Positions 1 to 10,908 of a stretch of 64,000 nucleotides of DNA are shown piece by piece. Positions within the stretch are counted from its first letter, which is position 1. Each line of letters starts with the position of its first letter. The translations under genes were made by a program, and so were the position numbers. Below the pieces are notes generated by a model. It had not been told where the DNA came from and ran no database searches. It saw nothing but the letters and a program-made list of their open reading frames with translations. This DNA comes from Penelope pileata (taxonomy: Eukaryota; Chordata; Aves; Galliformes; Cracidae): NCBI GenBank assembly GCA_013396635.1, contig WBMW01000587.1, positions 1 through 64,000 of the forward strand, in the 5' to 3' direction.

Positions 1-35
1 TAGTCCAACCATCCACCCACCACTAAAATTACTCA

Positions 36-326
36 CTAAACCATGTCCCTCAGTTCCACATCCAGTTGTACCTTGAACGCCTCCAGGGACGGTGATTCCA
101 CCACCTCCCTGGGAAGCCTGTTCCAGTGCCTGATCACTCTCTTGGAGAAGTTTTTCTTAATATCTAACCTGAACCTCCTCTGACGCAACTTGAGGTCATT
201 CCCTCTACTTCTATCTCTAGTTACCCTGGAGAAGAGGATGACCCCCACCTCACCACAACCTCCTTTCAGGTAGTTGTAGGGTGCAATCAGGTCTCCCCTG
301 AGCCTCCTCTTCTCCAGACTAAACAA
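36..326 (-). pseudogene. CR1 ORF2 C-terminal remnant
   Basis: A 96-codon open stretch encoding the end of CR1 ORF2, downstream of the reverse transcriptase core. It shows SLEKRRLRGDLI near the start and NRLPREVVESPSLEAFK near the end, the two best-conserved blocks of CR1 tails. The apparent Met start is internal to ORF2 and not a real initiation site. Full CR1 ORF2 encodes an endonuclease and reverse transcriptase of roughly 900 to 1000 residues, so only the last tenth is here. Confidence 0.85.
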
Positions 327-417
327 TCCTAACTCCCTCAGCCACTCCTCATAAGACTTGTGNCTTCTCCAGACTAAACAATCCTAACTCCCTCAGCCAC
401 TCCTCATAAGACTTGTG
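309..417. repeat. 54-bp exact direct duplication around a single N
   Basis: Bases 309-362 and 364-417 are identical and separated only by the N at 363. The repeated text is ordinary CR1 sequence and the CR1 reads correctly if one copy is removed. This is the signature of an overlap left unmerged at a contig join, not a biological tandem repeat. The same pattern recurs at 16097-17119 and 40454-43988. Confidence 0.85.
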
Positions 418-564
418 CTCCAGACTCCTCACTAGCTTTGTTTCTGTCCTCTGGACATGCTCCAGGGCCTCAATCTCTTGTAGTGAGGGGTCTAAAATTG
501 AACACAATACTCAAGGTACGGCCTCACCAGAGCTGAATACAGGGAAGGAACAGCCCTGCAACCA

Positions 565-1333
565 CCAAGGTCAGTGCAGAGGGAGGGCAGGAAGTGCTCT
601 GGGTGCAGAACAGAAGATCCCTGCAGCCCAGGAGAGGCCCATGGTGGAGCAGGCTGTCCCCCTGCAGCCCCTGGGCACCACACAGAGCAGATCTCCACAT
701 GCAGCCGTGGAGGAGCCCGCAGTACAGTGGTGAATGTGGCCTGAAAGAGGCTGCAGTCCATGGAGAGCCTCCACAAGAGCAGCCCCAGGTCAGAGCTACA
801 GCCATGGAGAGAAGTCCGTGGTGCGGCAGTAGGTTTGGGGAGCTGTTGCCTGTGGGCACCCATGTTGGAGTAGTGTGCTCCTGAAAGATGGGCCCTGTGA
901 TATGGAGCCGTGTTGGAGCACTGCTTGAAGGGTTGCAGGCTGTGGGAAGCCCACACAGGATCAGTTCGGGAAACATGGAAACTGGAGCAGGGGCAGAGAG
1001 TGAATATGAAGGAGCATCAGAGACAAAGCATTACGTACTGACAACAGCTCCCATTCCCCATTCCCCTGCACTGTGTGGCAGGAAGAGGTAGAAGAGAGTA
1101 GATGAGGTAAAGGTATTGTTAGTTTGCTTTTAGTAGCAAGCAATACATTTTATTAAATTCCCTATACTGAGTCTTTTTTGGCTATGATAGTAATTGATGA
1201 GTGATCTTCCAATCCTTATCTCAAATCTTGATCCCTTTCTCATTGTATTTTCTCCCCTGTTCATTTGACAAGGGGATGTGAAAGAGCAGTGTGGTGGTTG
1301 GAGTTTAGCTAGCCATCAGTGTGAAACCACTGC
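565..1333 (+). mobile_element. Old avian ERV LTR (solo or partial)
   Basis: This GC-richer block has the layout of a common avian LTR. A region of loosely repeated units of the form 'CCATGGTGGAGCAG' / 'GTGTTGGAGCA' spans about 630-960. It is followed by 'gagcatcagagacaaagc', 'cccattccccattcccctg', an AT-rich segment around 1120-1160 where the polyadenylation signal lies in intact copies, and a tail with 'gtaattgatgagtgatctt'. The 3' end near 1333 resembles the 'gccatcagtgtgaaaccac' type terminus. It is strongly diverged and no target duplication was found. Boundary with the CR1 on its left is approximate. Open frames on both strands here (for example 492-956 minus) are by-products of its GC-rich composition. 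Confidence 0.65.
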
Positions 1334-1445
1334 AGTATAGTGATAACTGTTAGAAAAACTAACTGTCATCCTCTTGTATTCTAACTTAACACTAGCAAAG
1401 TGTCAACTTCCTTACAGATGCACTTACCTTAGTGTCAGAACTAAA
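1334..1445. other. Short unique spacer
   Basis: AT-rich sequence between the LTR and the next CR1. Nothing recognisable. Confidence 0.5.
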
Positions 1446-2310
1446 TCATAGAATCATTAAGGTTGGAAAAGACCTCCAAGATCATCTAGTCCTACTATCT
1501 ACCTACCACCGATATTGCCCATTAAACCACTAAACCATGTCCCTTAGTACTGCACCTAGACATATCTTGACATCTCCAGGGACAGTAACACCACCACCTC
1601 CCTGGGTAGCCTGTTCCAGTGCCTTACAACACTTTCAGAGAAGAAATTTTTCCTAATATCCAACCTGAACCTCCCATGGCGCAACTTTGGCCTATCTGGG
1701 AAAAGAGGCTGACGCCCACCTCAGCAATCATGTCCGCCAGCTCCCTCAGCACTCTTGGGTGGATCCCATCTGGTGCTGTGGACTTGTGACAATCCAGATG
1801 GAGTAACAGGTCTCTAACTGTCTCCACCTGAATCGTGGGGGGGTTGTTCTACTCCCCATTCTATACTTTCAGATTAGGGGGTAGAGTACTCTGAGGATAG
1901 GTAGTCTGACTTTTAAAGATAGATGTAAAGAAGGCATTGAGAATCTCAGCCTTTTCCTCATCCTCAGTGGTCACATCATCCGCCACATCCAGCAAAGGTG
2001 GGAGATTCTTAGCCCTCCTCTTACTGTTAATATAAGAGATTTTTTGTTTTCTTTTACTGCAGTGGCCAGGTTGAGATCAAGCTTGTCATTTCCTTTCCTA
2101 ATTTCCTCTCTGCATACTCTAGCAAATTCCTTGTAATCTCCCTGAGTTTTTTCTCCCTTCTTCCCCAGGAGTAGACTCTTTTTCTCCTGAAGTCTCAGCA
2201 GAAGTTCCTTTGTCATCCATGCCAGTCTTCTTCCCTTCTGGCTCATCTTATGGCACATGGGGACATCCTGCTACTGTGCCTTTAAGACGTCATCCCAAAT
2301 GAGATAAGAT
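1446..2310 (-). mobile_element. CR1 LINE with internal deletion
   Basis: Minus-strand CR1. Bases 1446-1500 are the 3' UTR (atcatagaatcattaaggttgga), then the ORF2 C-terminus to about 1720. There the text jumps directly to the start of the reverse transcriptase (1722-1830) and continues upstream through the endonuclease-RT linker to about 2310. The RT palm and the region after it, well over 1 kb in an intact CR1, are missing. All parts keep the same strand and order, so this is one element with an internal deletion rather than two insertions. Confidence 0.88.
1971..2258 (-). pseudogene. CR1 ORF2 endonuclease-RT linker remnant
   Basis: A 95-codon frame from the linker between endonuclease and reverse transcriptase of CR1 ORF2. 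Visible landmarks are KGRRLAWMTKELLLRLQEKK near the start, then GDYKEFARVCREEIRK and LDLNLATAVKENKK. A separate frame at 1624-1827 carries the RT entry block (HKSTAPDGIHPRVLRELAD). The two are out of frame with each other through small indels, so the protein is dead. Confidence 0.82.
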
Positions 2311-4490
2311 GCAGAATTATTCTCTACAAGAACTTTTTCTAGTTCCAATGGGCATGGTTATCTTCTTCCTGATTTAGTTGTTTTTCTCCCTCTATTGCAA
2401 GATTCCATGAAAATCTTCAGATATTGGCTAAAACTCATCTAATTCATGTAATAGTATGAAACTAAACATAAGATTTGGACATTTAATTATACAGTATTCC
2501 AAAGCTTTTCCTATTAATACTGACTATACTCATATAAAGGCACCACTACTTGCTTTAATGCACATAGGAAACAGTGTGAAACTGTTAAAAACAGACTTTA
2601 AAATTTTACCATATTGCACCACTTTATTAGAGATACAAATGATTATTCAAGATAGAAGCCAAAGAAGAATCATATATTTCCACTTTGGATAAGCTTCTAG
2701 GAAGAAAACAATAGACAATAGACCATGAACACTCCTGTAAATCAATGTGCAAACACTGAAAAAGACTTGAGATAAATATAATAAAACAGAGAATAATGTG
2801 AGTTCCTAGGGTGCTTCAGTAATTTTATTTTAACCACAAGTTAAAACGATCTTTATAAATGTTCTGACTATTCCTACCTCTGTTTGGACAAAATTCACTT
2901 AATGCTACCCTGTTATTGTTTTGTCCGTAAGTATTTTCCTGAGTTGAGTCTTTGAAATGTCACTTGATACTGAAGTGAAAATATTTCTATTCATAATGGA
3001 GATGCTAGATCAAATCAGTCAAGTTTTAATACCTTTCACTTAATCAAATGGCAAAGTAGAGATCCTCTTCTGCACTCAATATTTTTCCTGAATTTTTTCT
3101 TCTTATTATTTATTTAATAAATAGATCAAAGTGAACCTAACTCCCACATGAAAACACAGCCTATCTAAAAATTTGATATTGAAACCGAAAGTTGATGTAA
3201 GCATTTCTGAACAATCATCCTTAAGATTCCTGATTCCTACCTGTAATACTATCTTACATTTTAAATGACCTTCAGTATCTATAGAATAATAACTTCATTA
3301 GACATGTAATTAGAATAATTAGGGGGAAAATAGGTGACAGAGAAAATAAATAGTGAAATAGGTTGGCAGCTTGCCATTACAAAATTCGTATTTCATGTAT
3401 ACTGTAGGAGACAGACTAGTGGCAATAGTAGAGCAGTATTTTCCATCTGACCACATAGTCAGTGGATTTTAAAATTATTTGCTGTATGTCTTTTGTTCGA
3501 GCACAAATAGCACATTGGCCTCGAGAAAGCACTAACTAATCTTCACAGAAGAGAAAGACATATGGCTTAGCTTCACTCAGAACAACAACTTATTGTAAAC
3601 TTTCAAAGGACATAATACTAGAATTCTGTGGGGTTTTTTGCTTTTCTTTTTTTTTTTAACTCAGATGCTGTTTTGTCAGTTCTCTTGTTTGTAAAAATGA
3701 ATGGATAATACCTTCTTTTCTTCCCCCAAGAATTTTCTCAAAGTGATGGCCAGAGAAAACAAAATCACAGAAGAAACATGAAAAGATGAAGAAGTTAAAA
3801 TTTGTAATTTTCTTCCATCTTTTAATTAAGATCAAGCTTTCGTACATTAAAGCTAGTCTTCTCCCTTCTGCCCTGCTCTCATCTTGAAGTCAGTTGCTCC
3901 ACTTAGTCTTTCCTGAGCATAAAAGGTAGTTGTGTGGTCAAGCACAAACTTATAGAAAATTTTGTTGTGATAGATATTCATAAAAAAAAGTCGTAAGTTT
4001 CTAAAAGGAAATCTAAATCAAAGTCTACCAAAATCTAAATCCATGGATTCAAGGTTCATTCAGAGAAAATATCTATACCAGCAACAAATCCACAAGCTCA
4101 GTGTTTTTAACAGAACTTTTTACAAGTCAGTATCAACCTGAGGAAGAGAATTGCCATGGAAAATATCCATAAAATTGGTTAAATTAGGAGATCAAGACAC
4201 GAAAGAACACAGGGACCAACACTGGAGTTGGTTTGGTGTGGAACATAATTCCATGACTGTGGAATATTTACAGAAGGTGACTTATTGAAATGTCCATGTC
4301 TTGAGAGAAGGCAAACCTCCATTGTGGAATGTGCTGGATAATCCATCCTGTGATAGTTCCCTAAGCAGCATGACCTGTGACCTTAGCTGTTAGCAAACAG
4401 CAGGGGAGCCTGGTATACTGAGTTTAGGTAAAAGTCAACATGGAGTGTGGAGCAGGGTGCAGGTCCTGTGGGAAAAATCTGTAATCATCC
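2311..4490. other. AT-rich unique DNA, no feature recognised
   Basis: No open frame longer than about 80 codons, no repeat family recognised, and only short poly-T and poly-A runs (for example near 3645-3657). No conserved exon signature seen. Confidence 0.5.
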
Positions 4491-5002
4491 TACAGGAATG
4501 AGGATTTTATGATACTAATGGAACTAGTAAACTGTGTTGCTTTCCTGAGCCAGCCCTGAGCCAGCAGTTTTCCACCTTTCTGTCAATACCATGTTCCCTG
4601 AGTAAACTTTGCAAGACAAAAGTATGTTTGACTAGAGTCACTCAAGCTCCATCTGAAAGTAAGACAAGAGTAAAATAGCTTAAGAGAGAAGGAAGTTTGG
4701 GGGGACAGAAGGATATCATTGCAGACAAGTGGGGAAGATACCATTGCAGACAAGCTGAGACCATTTGGTGAGCTGAGCCTCTCTGTCCTCCTTCCCTGCC
4801 ATAGGGACACATATTGGGTAAGATTCGCACACCTGGTTATGCTGAGTGCTTCCCCAGGAAACTTAGAAATCTCTGTAGAATTATTCTATGATTTAACATG
4901 ATTGTAATTGGCTGTATTGTTCATGTTCTTGGTTAACCTAACACGCTTTGTAAACAGTGAATTTATCACCAGCAATCCAAAAGAATTTGTTATCTGTTGC
5001 TT
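4491..5002. other. Possible ancient repeat remnant with a 25-bp tandem duplication
   Basis: This stretch is less AT-rich than its neighbours. It has a short tandem duplication, gatatcattgcagacaag at 4712 and gataccattgcagacaag at 4737 (period 25, one mismatch). Its style (ccatgttccctgagtaaac, ttatcaccagcaatccaa) resembles a decayed LTR, but I cannot match it to a family. A database search would decide. Confidence 0.25.
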
Positions 5003-5003
5003 N
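5003..5003. other. Single-N assembly junction
   Basis: The N sits exactly where similarity to the 50.4-kb LTR family begins. It probably marks a contig join rather than a single uncalled base. Confidence 0.5.
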
Positions 5004-5101
5004 CTGTTCAGCGCTGCCAGGTGTTATCAGCCTTGCTTCCCCTGTTTTCCAAAACACAGCTTTGTAGCAGACACTGAAAGTTTCAGTTAGAAACTAAGAC
5101 A
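5004..5101 (-). mobile_element. LTR fragment, same family as the 50.4, 57.2 and 60.3 kb LTRs
   Basis: Shares with 50780-50899 the ordered blocks 'ctgccaggtgttatcag', 'aaaacacagctt' (aaaacatagctt there), 'cagacactg' and the terminal 'gttagaaactaagaca'. Only the LTR 5' end (minus-strand sense) is present. The rest is absent to the left of the N at 5003. Confidence 0.7.
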
Positions 5102-6493
5102 TCTAGCTATGAGAGTTTTCATTGGGTGTGGACAAAACTCCTTAAAAGTGGTCATGGGAGCCCATTCCAATGCAACTAGACGAATCGGGCAGTGCACTAT
5201 TTGTGAATCTGTAATCATGATAGTTTATAGTGCCTGACATAGTGCTGAATCAGGCGACATTCAGAATGTAAGCTCAGCTGCCACCAGCCCTTCTGATATC
5301 TGAGGACAAGCTGGAACACCAGGGGGTTTATTTTCTGCTAGGCTTCTCTGCCTTTTTTATGCAACAATGACCTAACATTTTCAAACACAAACAGAAAATT
5401 CAATGGCTTCTCTAATAGAATATGGCTATGTATAGGTAATGGAGTTGTACTCTAACTTCACAATTTGTGTAAAGTGAATCGCCACAGCCTTTGGGTATTC
5501 ATTGTCCACGGTGATCATGTGAAAGCTGAGAAAAATTAGTTCTTGGAGGCTAAGAAAAGGTCCTCTTTAAAAAGTTATTTTTCAAAACAGTAACAGACAA
5601 CAGCTGGAAAAAAATATGCAAAAAATATGCACATATCAAATCTATGACTTATGAGTTCATTGCATGACATTATTATTACATCAATATTTTCCCAACAAAC
5701 CTACAAGTACATGTTCAAAATAAAACCAAACAAAGTAGTCCTGGCTGGCATTCTTTACTTGTGAAGAGCTGCTATATTCACTGAAATAAAATTATAAACA
5801 GATGATTACGTTAATTTAAAATGGCTTGCCTGATGTTTATGTAGCATTTATGCCTGTACTTATTTTATTATGAATGGTTTGTTAAACAGCTATAACTGGC
5901 CAACCAACAGCTTAAGTAAATTCATTTTAAGGATTATTGCCCAATAAATAATTTGCTGAGGTTAACCTAAGCCATATTTAATATAATTCCTAACTCTAAA
6001 AACAAAACAAATTTATCTGCAGCAATTACTGGGGGTTTATAAGTGTCATGTGCTCTGTGTGTTTTGCCATATACTTTACGAAAGGTAATCAGATACCTAC
6101 AGATAAAGCGCTATTAAAAGCAAGCATTTGTGTTGCTGCTACGTTATTTCCAAAATGATGCATTTCCTGGTTGTAGAAAATTAAAGCTATAAATAATGTA
6201 TTCACATTACTTCAAGGATGCCTTGGTAAGGGTATACTACTTTCACTGGAAGAGGAGAAACAGAAAAACCATCAACAGCTGGAATATCCACCAACAAGAG
6301 GAGAGAGATACAGTTCCACCTGTGAATCCTGAGGACAAAATAGCCCTTAAGGTTATAGCAGCAGTCTTTTCTCCCAGACATTAAAGAAAAGCAATAAAAA
6401 AGATATTAAAAAATATAAAAATCAGTGGAAATGATGACAAGATATTCAGAGAAGTTAACAGTGGGTTAAGATTCCTTCTTAAGAACAAAAATA
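5102..6493. other. AT-rich unique DNA, no feature recognised
   Basis: No recognisable repeat or gene. A 62-codon plus-strand frame at 6196-6384 has no visible domain and is expected by chance. Confidence 0.5.
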
Positions 6494-7056
6494 TCAGGAT
6501 GCTCTGAAAGTAATGTCTCCTATTTTATTATGTTGGCCCACAATATCAGAGACAGATGTTGGTGGTAAGGCAATAGAGGCTGAAATTTCCTGATGATATT
6601 CCATTACATTTTGTTGCCTTGCAAGAGATGGTGGCAGAGGGGCAGTCTGACGAAATGGTATCTGACATAGAAGTGCGTACAAAGTAAAGGTGTGTAACTG
6701 AATTCCTCGATGTGGAAAAAATGGAACCCAATGACATTTGTTGATGTTTGCTGAAAGTTTATGGAGATCAAATAGTGGATGCGAGCACAGTGAGGTGGTG
6801 GGTGGTGTGCTTCAGCGGTGGTGACAGTGATGTGAAAGACAAGCCATGTTCTGGACAGTCATGCACAACTGTCATATTATGAAATGAAGAGTGACTTGAT
6901 CAGCTCATTCACACAAATCAGCTAATGGTGGCAACTGTGATGAAAAAGAGTGTTTTGTAGCTGAGAATTTGCTCTATCAAATAGTGTTATTATGCTCCTT
7001 GTACCTGTTGTGGTTTCCATTGATCTAAGTAGGAGGCATTTAATTCAGGACTCGGG
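6494..7056 (+). mobile_element. Mariner (Galluhop-like) with large internal deletion
   Basis: The left end (aggatgctctgaaagtaatg) and right end (aggaggcatttaattcagg) are decayed inverted repeats of the Tc1/mariner type, next to TA dinucleotides at 6492-6493 and 7057-7058. Sequence in between aligns with both ends of the 1305-bp copy at 44174-45478 but jumps near 6922 from the helix-turn-helix coding region to the 3' UTR. About 740 bp, including all three catalytic residues, is lost. Both sides of the equivalent break in the long copy carry AGC, suggesting a microhomology deletion. Confidence 0.85.
6644..6930 (+). pseudogene. Mariner transposase N-terminal remnant
   Basis: Encodes the N-terminal DNA-binding part of a mariner transposase with frameshifts and stops. 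Recognisable pieces are a block equivalent to the REAVKQ-type first helix (VCNxIPRCGKNGTQ region), then VDASTVRWWVVCFSGG and DVKDKPCSGQSCTTV, which match the second helix-turn-helix and the linker of the copy at 44.3 kb. The catalytic domain is deleted, so it cannot act as an enzyme. Confidence 0.65.
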
Positions 7057-8042
7057 TACCTGGTTCCGACTTAAGAATTCTTTGGTATATATAGGAATTA
7101 AGTCATTTTGAACTTTCTGTACCTCTGGTTTCTGAATTGCAAAATAGAATTACTAACAGAGAGAATTCTTTGTTTCCGAGAGATGGATAACATTGTGAAA
7201 AGTCTGGCCACATTCATATTGGCTAAATATACTGGGCTACGTTTCTAGTCACTGGGTCTTTTCAGATGAGGTTTTGTCGTGTTAGTTTCTGAACATACTA
7301 ATTATGTGATATGCTTAAATGGGGAAAATGATAGTACATGGCCTGCTTCAGCCAGAATTTTGTTCTATTCATGTATAGAATTAAATGACTGAAATTGTGC
7401 TAGATGACTTTTGGAACATTTGGATAAAAACTTACCTAAATTTGTGCTGTGCCAGCTGAATGCAAGGTCATTTTGTGGCTTTTCTGTCACTGTCCAAGTA
7501 AGGAATGTCTCCAACAAAGTCTATGATCAAAGCTGAGTTTATACAGATGATAACAAAAGTTCCTACACGTACAAGGTGAACACTAAGAAGTATGACCTGC
7601 TTTGGTGGTAAAATCAGAAGCCCTGTTAAATTATGACTAATGGTAGTTATATCTGCTTCATTGATAAATTAAAATTAAATTTAAAAACAAAAAAAAAATA
7701 CACAAAAAAGAAACTAAAATGTTTCAGCATATGTTGTTAGACTCTCCTGAATATTTTTTGATGGCTAAGTTAACCTGAAGTTTCTAAAATCATATATAAC
7801 ATCCAACATAATGATATGTAAATGCAATAGGCTGTGGGTAGTACTGGGTTGACATTCAAAATTATTTTTCTTCATAAGATTTAAACATATTTTAAGGTCA
7901 AAATGGGATTTTCTGAGGTTTTACTAAACTTATCGCTTCTGTTCTCAGTTCGTTACTATTGCCATAATGTTATCCATACGAAGAGAAGAGTGAACTAAAC
8001 CTATTTCATTAACATTATATAACATTATATATTCACATAAAC
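7057..8042. other. AT-rich unique DNA, no feature recognised
   Basis: Nothing recognisable apart from an A-rich run near 7688 and a 10-bp tandem pair (taacattata at 8011 and 8021). Confidence 0.5.
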
Positions 8043-8907
8043 CGGGCATGTCCAACCCACAGCCTTCAGGCCACATGCGGCCCAGCACAACTTGTACTGT
8101 GGGCCGCCCACCGCCCACTGCCACCAAGCCGTCCTCCCCGCAAAGTGGCCCGGCTTGGCCCAGGTCATGCTCCCGTTGCTCAGCAAAGACCAAACTATCA
8201 GTGTGTGATGAGCACTGCCTGAGCTGAATACAGGGCAAGAGAAGAGTGCAGTGCTAACTCAAGTTATTGCAAATTATTTTCTGCATTTTGATACATTGAC
8301 TAAACACAGTCCTGTGAACAGCAAAAAATATGCAGCCTTGCTTCCTGTTTTGATGAAGAAATTTGAGAATAGGTTTCAAGATTGCCAAAAAATCATCAAA
8401 TTTTTGGTATATTTGCAACCCCATTGTCAGTAGACATGAATACATTGTCTGTGAATTTTCAGATGGAATGTATAGAGTAGCAATCAGACATTCAACTCAA
8501 AGAAAAATTTGATCCTGTCTCTCTACTCAGCTTTTATAAGACCTATCTTACCAGAAAAAAATAGCACTGTCTTCACAATCACACCTTATTCATGTCATTG
8601 GTTTTTGGCAATATATATATTTGTGAACAACTGTTTTCGATGATGAAGCACAGAAAGAGTAAAATTTCATCAAAAATCTCTGACAAACACCTTGAGAACT
8701 CACCAGGAATTGCAACCACTACCGTCGAACCGGACTGATGGATTAGTTTCACAAAAACAAGATCAAATATTCCACCAGTTTTGTTTTTGTTGCTCTTTTT
8801 CTTATATAAAATAAAATAACGTTCTGTTAATTATATATATCACCTATATTATATATTTTATATGTAGCCCCAGACAATTCCTCTTCACTCAGTGTTGGAC
8901 ACCTATG
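8043..8907 (+). mobile_element. Decayed hAT (Charlie-like) DNA transposon
   Basis: The left end cgggcatgtccaac and the right end gttggacacctatg (reverse complement cataggtgtccaac) fit the hAT consensus of a C-A-G-G-G-G-T-G-T-C-C-A-A-C type terminus. Flanks acataacc (8036-8043) and acatagac (8908-8915) agree at six of eight positions, as expected for an old 8-bp target duplication. Internal sequence holds the C-terminal half of a hAT transposase on the plus strand. At 865 bp it is far shorter than an autonomous hAT (about 2.5-4 kb). Confidence 0.8.
8245..8736 (+). pseudogene. hAT transposase C-terminal half, including dimerisation domain
   Basis: Read with two or three frame corrections, the plus strand gives a block of the form YFLHFDTLTKH, ALLPVLMKKFENRFQDCQK, then LQMECIE-like and KFDPVSLLSFYKTYL, and finally FSMMKHRKSKISSKISDKHL followed by IATT and EPD. 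This is the order seen at the C-terminus of hAT transposases, where the last block is the dimerisation domain. Stops at 8431 and after position 8736, plus a frameshift near 8638, show it is dead. The N-terminal zinc finger and the first catalytic residues are missing. Host genes of this ancestry exist (ZBED and GTF2IRD2 types), but the disruptions argue against domestication here. Confidence 0.75.
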
Positions 8908-10734
8908 ACATAGACCATAATTGGTTACCAGAGTGTAGGCATAAAAATTCATCTACATGCAGGCTCCTCACTCCACAAAGTTACACCAGTCACTAGCCTC
9001 ACAGTGAATGTTTTTCCCAAGTCCTGAAGGATTAAGAAAGGTCCTCTTCAATCTTTTTATTAATGGAGAGAATCAACAAGCCCATGCTCCAGACTACAGT
9101 TCCATCAAGAGCTGATTGAAGAAGGTTTCGATCATGTGCTTGTTAGCCCAAAAGTTGTTGCAATGAGCACTTTGAAGGTACCTGTTAAGTTACCTTACCT
9201 TCCTCCAGCAAGCTAAACATTCAAAAAAGAATGCGAGATTGCTAAGCAAACAACTAAAGGCAAATAAATACGTGTCAATATGCAGATAACAATTTACCTT
9301 GATTATCCGCATTCTAAAGGACCAGAAACATTTCAAAACACAAAGAGTTTGTAACTTCTGCATATTTGCTTGAAATTTTATATCTTAGTATCCTCTTTTT
9401 CTGCTATTTCTGGCACCTACTTGCACAGATTGGCAGTATTGCCTGCAGTCAAGCACCAGTCGCTATGTTGTAATGGAGTGATATATTAATTTATATATTC
9501 ATTTATTATAATTATAAATATAAATTAATTTCAGTTCTTATCTTGAAGCTGCTATAGTTTAATAAGATTTTTAGCGCCTTTAACAAAAATATATATTTTT
9601 TTCCTCAAGAGAAATTCTTATCAGTTGAAATATAAAGACTTTCAACTGTTAATATATTTTAGCTCCAAAAACATGATTTTAATGGCTAAACTTATTTCCC
9701 ACAGGAAAAAAAAGAAAAAGTAATACAATTTGTTTTCTGAAAGGTTAATAATATCTTTTGCTTTAAAACCAAGCCAGAAAAAATATTTTTATGTCATCTT
9801 CAAGGTATTAGGTAAACTTAAAATTTTATAGGTCTTTATAAATCTACATCTTATCATCAAAATATCCAAGAACAAAGTGAATAAGAACAAGCTGTTTGTT
9901 GCACTATTTTTCCTTATATTAGTGTAACTTATTTGGTTTGCAGATTGAAAATAATTTCATTTTCTTATTACCTTCTTGGTAGATAACATATTGCAAAGGG
10001 AAACTTAAAAACATACAAAAAATACCATCATGGAAACAGCAAGTAGTCACTCTACTTTAGCAGTAGTATAAAACACACAAGGCAATTAGGACAGACCATG
10101 CAAGCAGTTTTCAAAGTGAAATAGTTTAAAAGTTATCATTTCATTTACAATGTTTTGGTAACTGAAAATACTGGCATTTGCCTGTAAAATTATGACAAGT
10201 GTTGATACAAAACACTGCAAAGTTTCTATGTTTATTTTCACAAATTAGAAATCATTCTTGTTATTTACCAAACAGATTGCAAAACAGATTTTTCAGACTT
10301 AGAAATCTTGAAGCTTTTTCTTAAATTAACAGATCACAGCTGTAACAAAAAGCATCTTCTCTACAGTTAATTTAGTGCAGAAATCTTATTCTTTTTTGTC
10401 ACATGAAAGCATATCACCACATGCAGGCTGCGTGATTATATTTTTTCTTTGACCATTTTTAAGAGAGAATATTCACCTTTATAAACTTTGCAGTGTCATA
10501 ACTGTATTGTTATGATCTGCAATATTGATACTCCATCTGTTAAATTATGTGGAATGCTTTCTAGAAGGAAAAAGAAAAGTGAAAAATTAGCATGTGATAC
10601 CTCTTTCTTGTCTACAAGTGAAGTCTACATTTTGTTCTCCAAATAGGTCTACAGAAAATCCTGGGAGAAGCAGTCGTAAGAAATCCAAGCTCTCAAGTCA
10701 AACTACAGTTTCACATAACTAAAGACTGATAGGC
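8908..10734. other. AT-rich unique DNA, no feature recognised
   Basis: Nothing recognised. It includes a very AT-rich patch at 9480-9530 and several A/T runs. Confidence 0.5.
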
Positions 10735-10908
10735 ATTTCCTGTGAGGAGAGGCTGAAGACACTTGGTCTGTCTAGTCTAGTGAAAAGAAGGGGTCTTTGG
10801 GTCTGGGGATCTGGGAACCACTGACAGGACATGTAAGAACGGCACAAATCTGTGCCAGGAGAGCATCAGACTGGGCATTAGGAAAAATGTCTTTACTGTA
10901 AGGGTGGT
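10735..10908 (+). mobile_element. CR1 LINE 3' region, left part (split by LTR element)
   Basis: Plus-strand CR1 ORF2 C-terminal region (tgaggagaggctgaagaca and aggaaaaatgtctttact are typical CR1 3' blocks). It breaks at 10908 and resumes at 13048 after the LTR element. The five bases gtggt at 10904-10908 are the left copy of the target duplication. Confidence 0.88.

Larger units (their letters stand above)
1..560 (-). mobile_element. CR1 LINE 3' fragment (ORF2 C-terminus and 3' UTR)
   Basis: CR1 retrotransposon lying on the minus strand, so its 3' end is at low coordinates and runs off the window start. Bases 36-326 read on the minus strand give the conserved ORF2 C-terminus (LFSLEKRRLRGDL and HWNRLPREVVESPSLEAFK type motifs). 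The copy is 5'-truncated near 550-570, where an ERV LTR begins. A 54-base segment is repeated around the N at 363, so true length is about 55 bases shorter. The ORF has decayed and no function is expected. Confidence 0.92.

Noticed and set aside
492..956. 154-codon minus-strand frame, with overlapping frames on both strands at 413-1091
   Set aside because: Lies in a GC-rich, internally repetitive ERV LTR where stops are rare in all frames. The last part continues CR1 text. No host protein domain.
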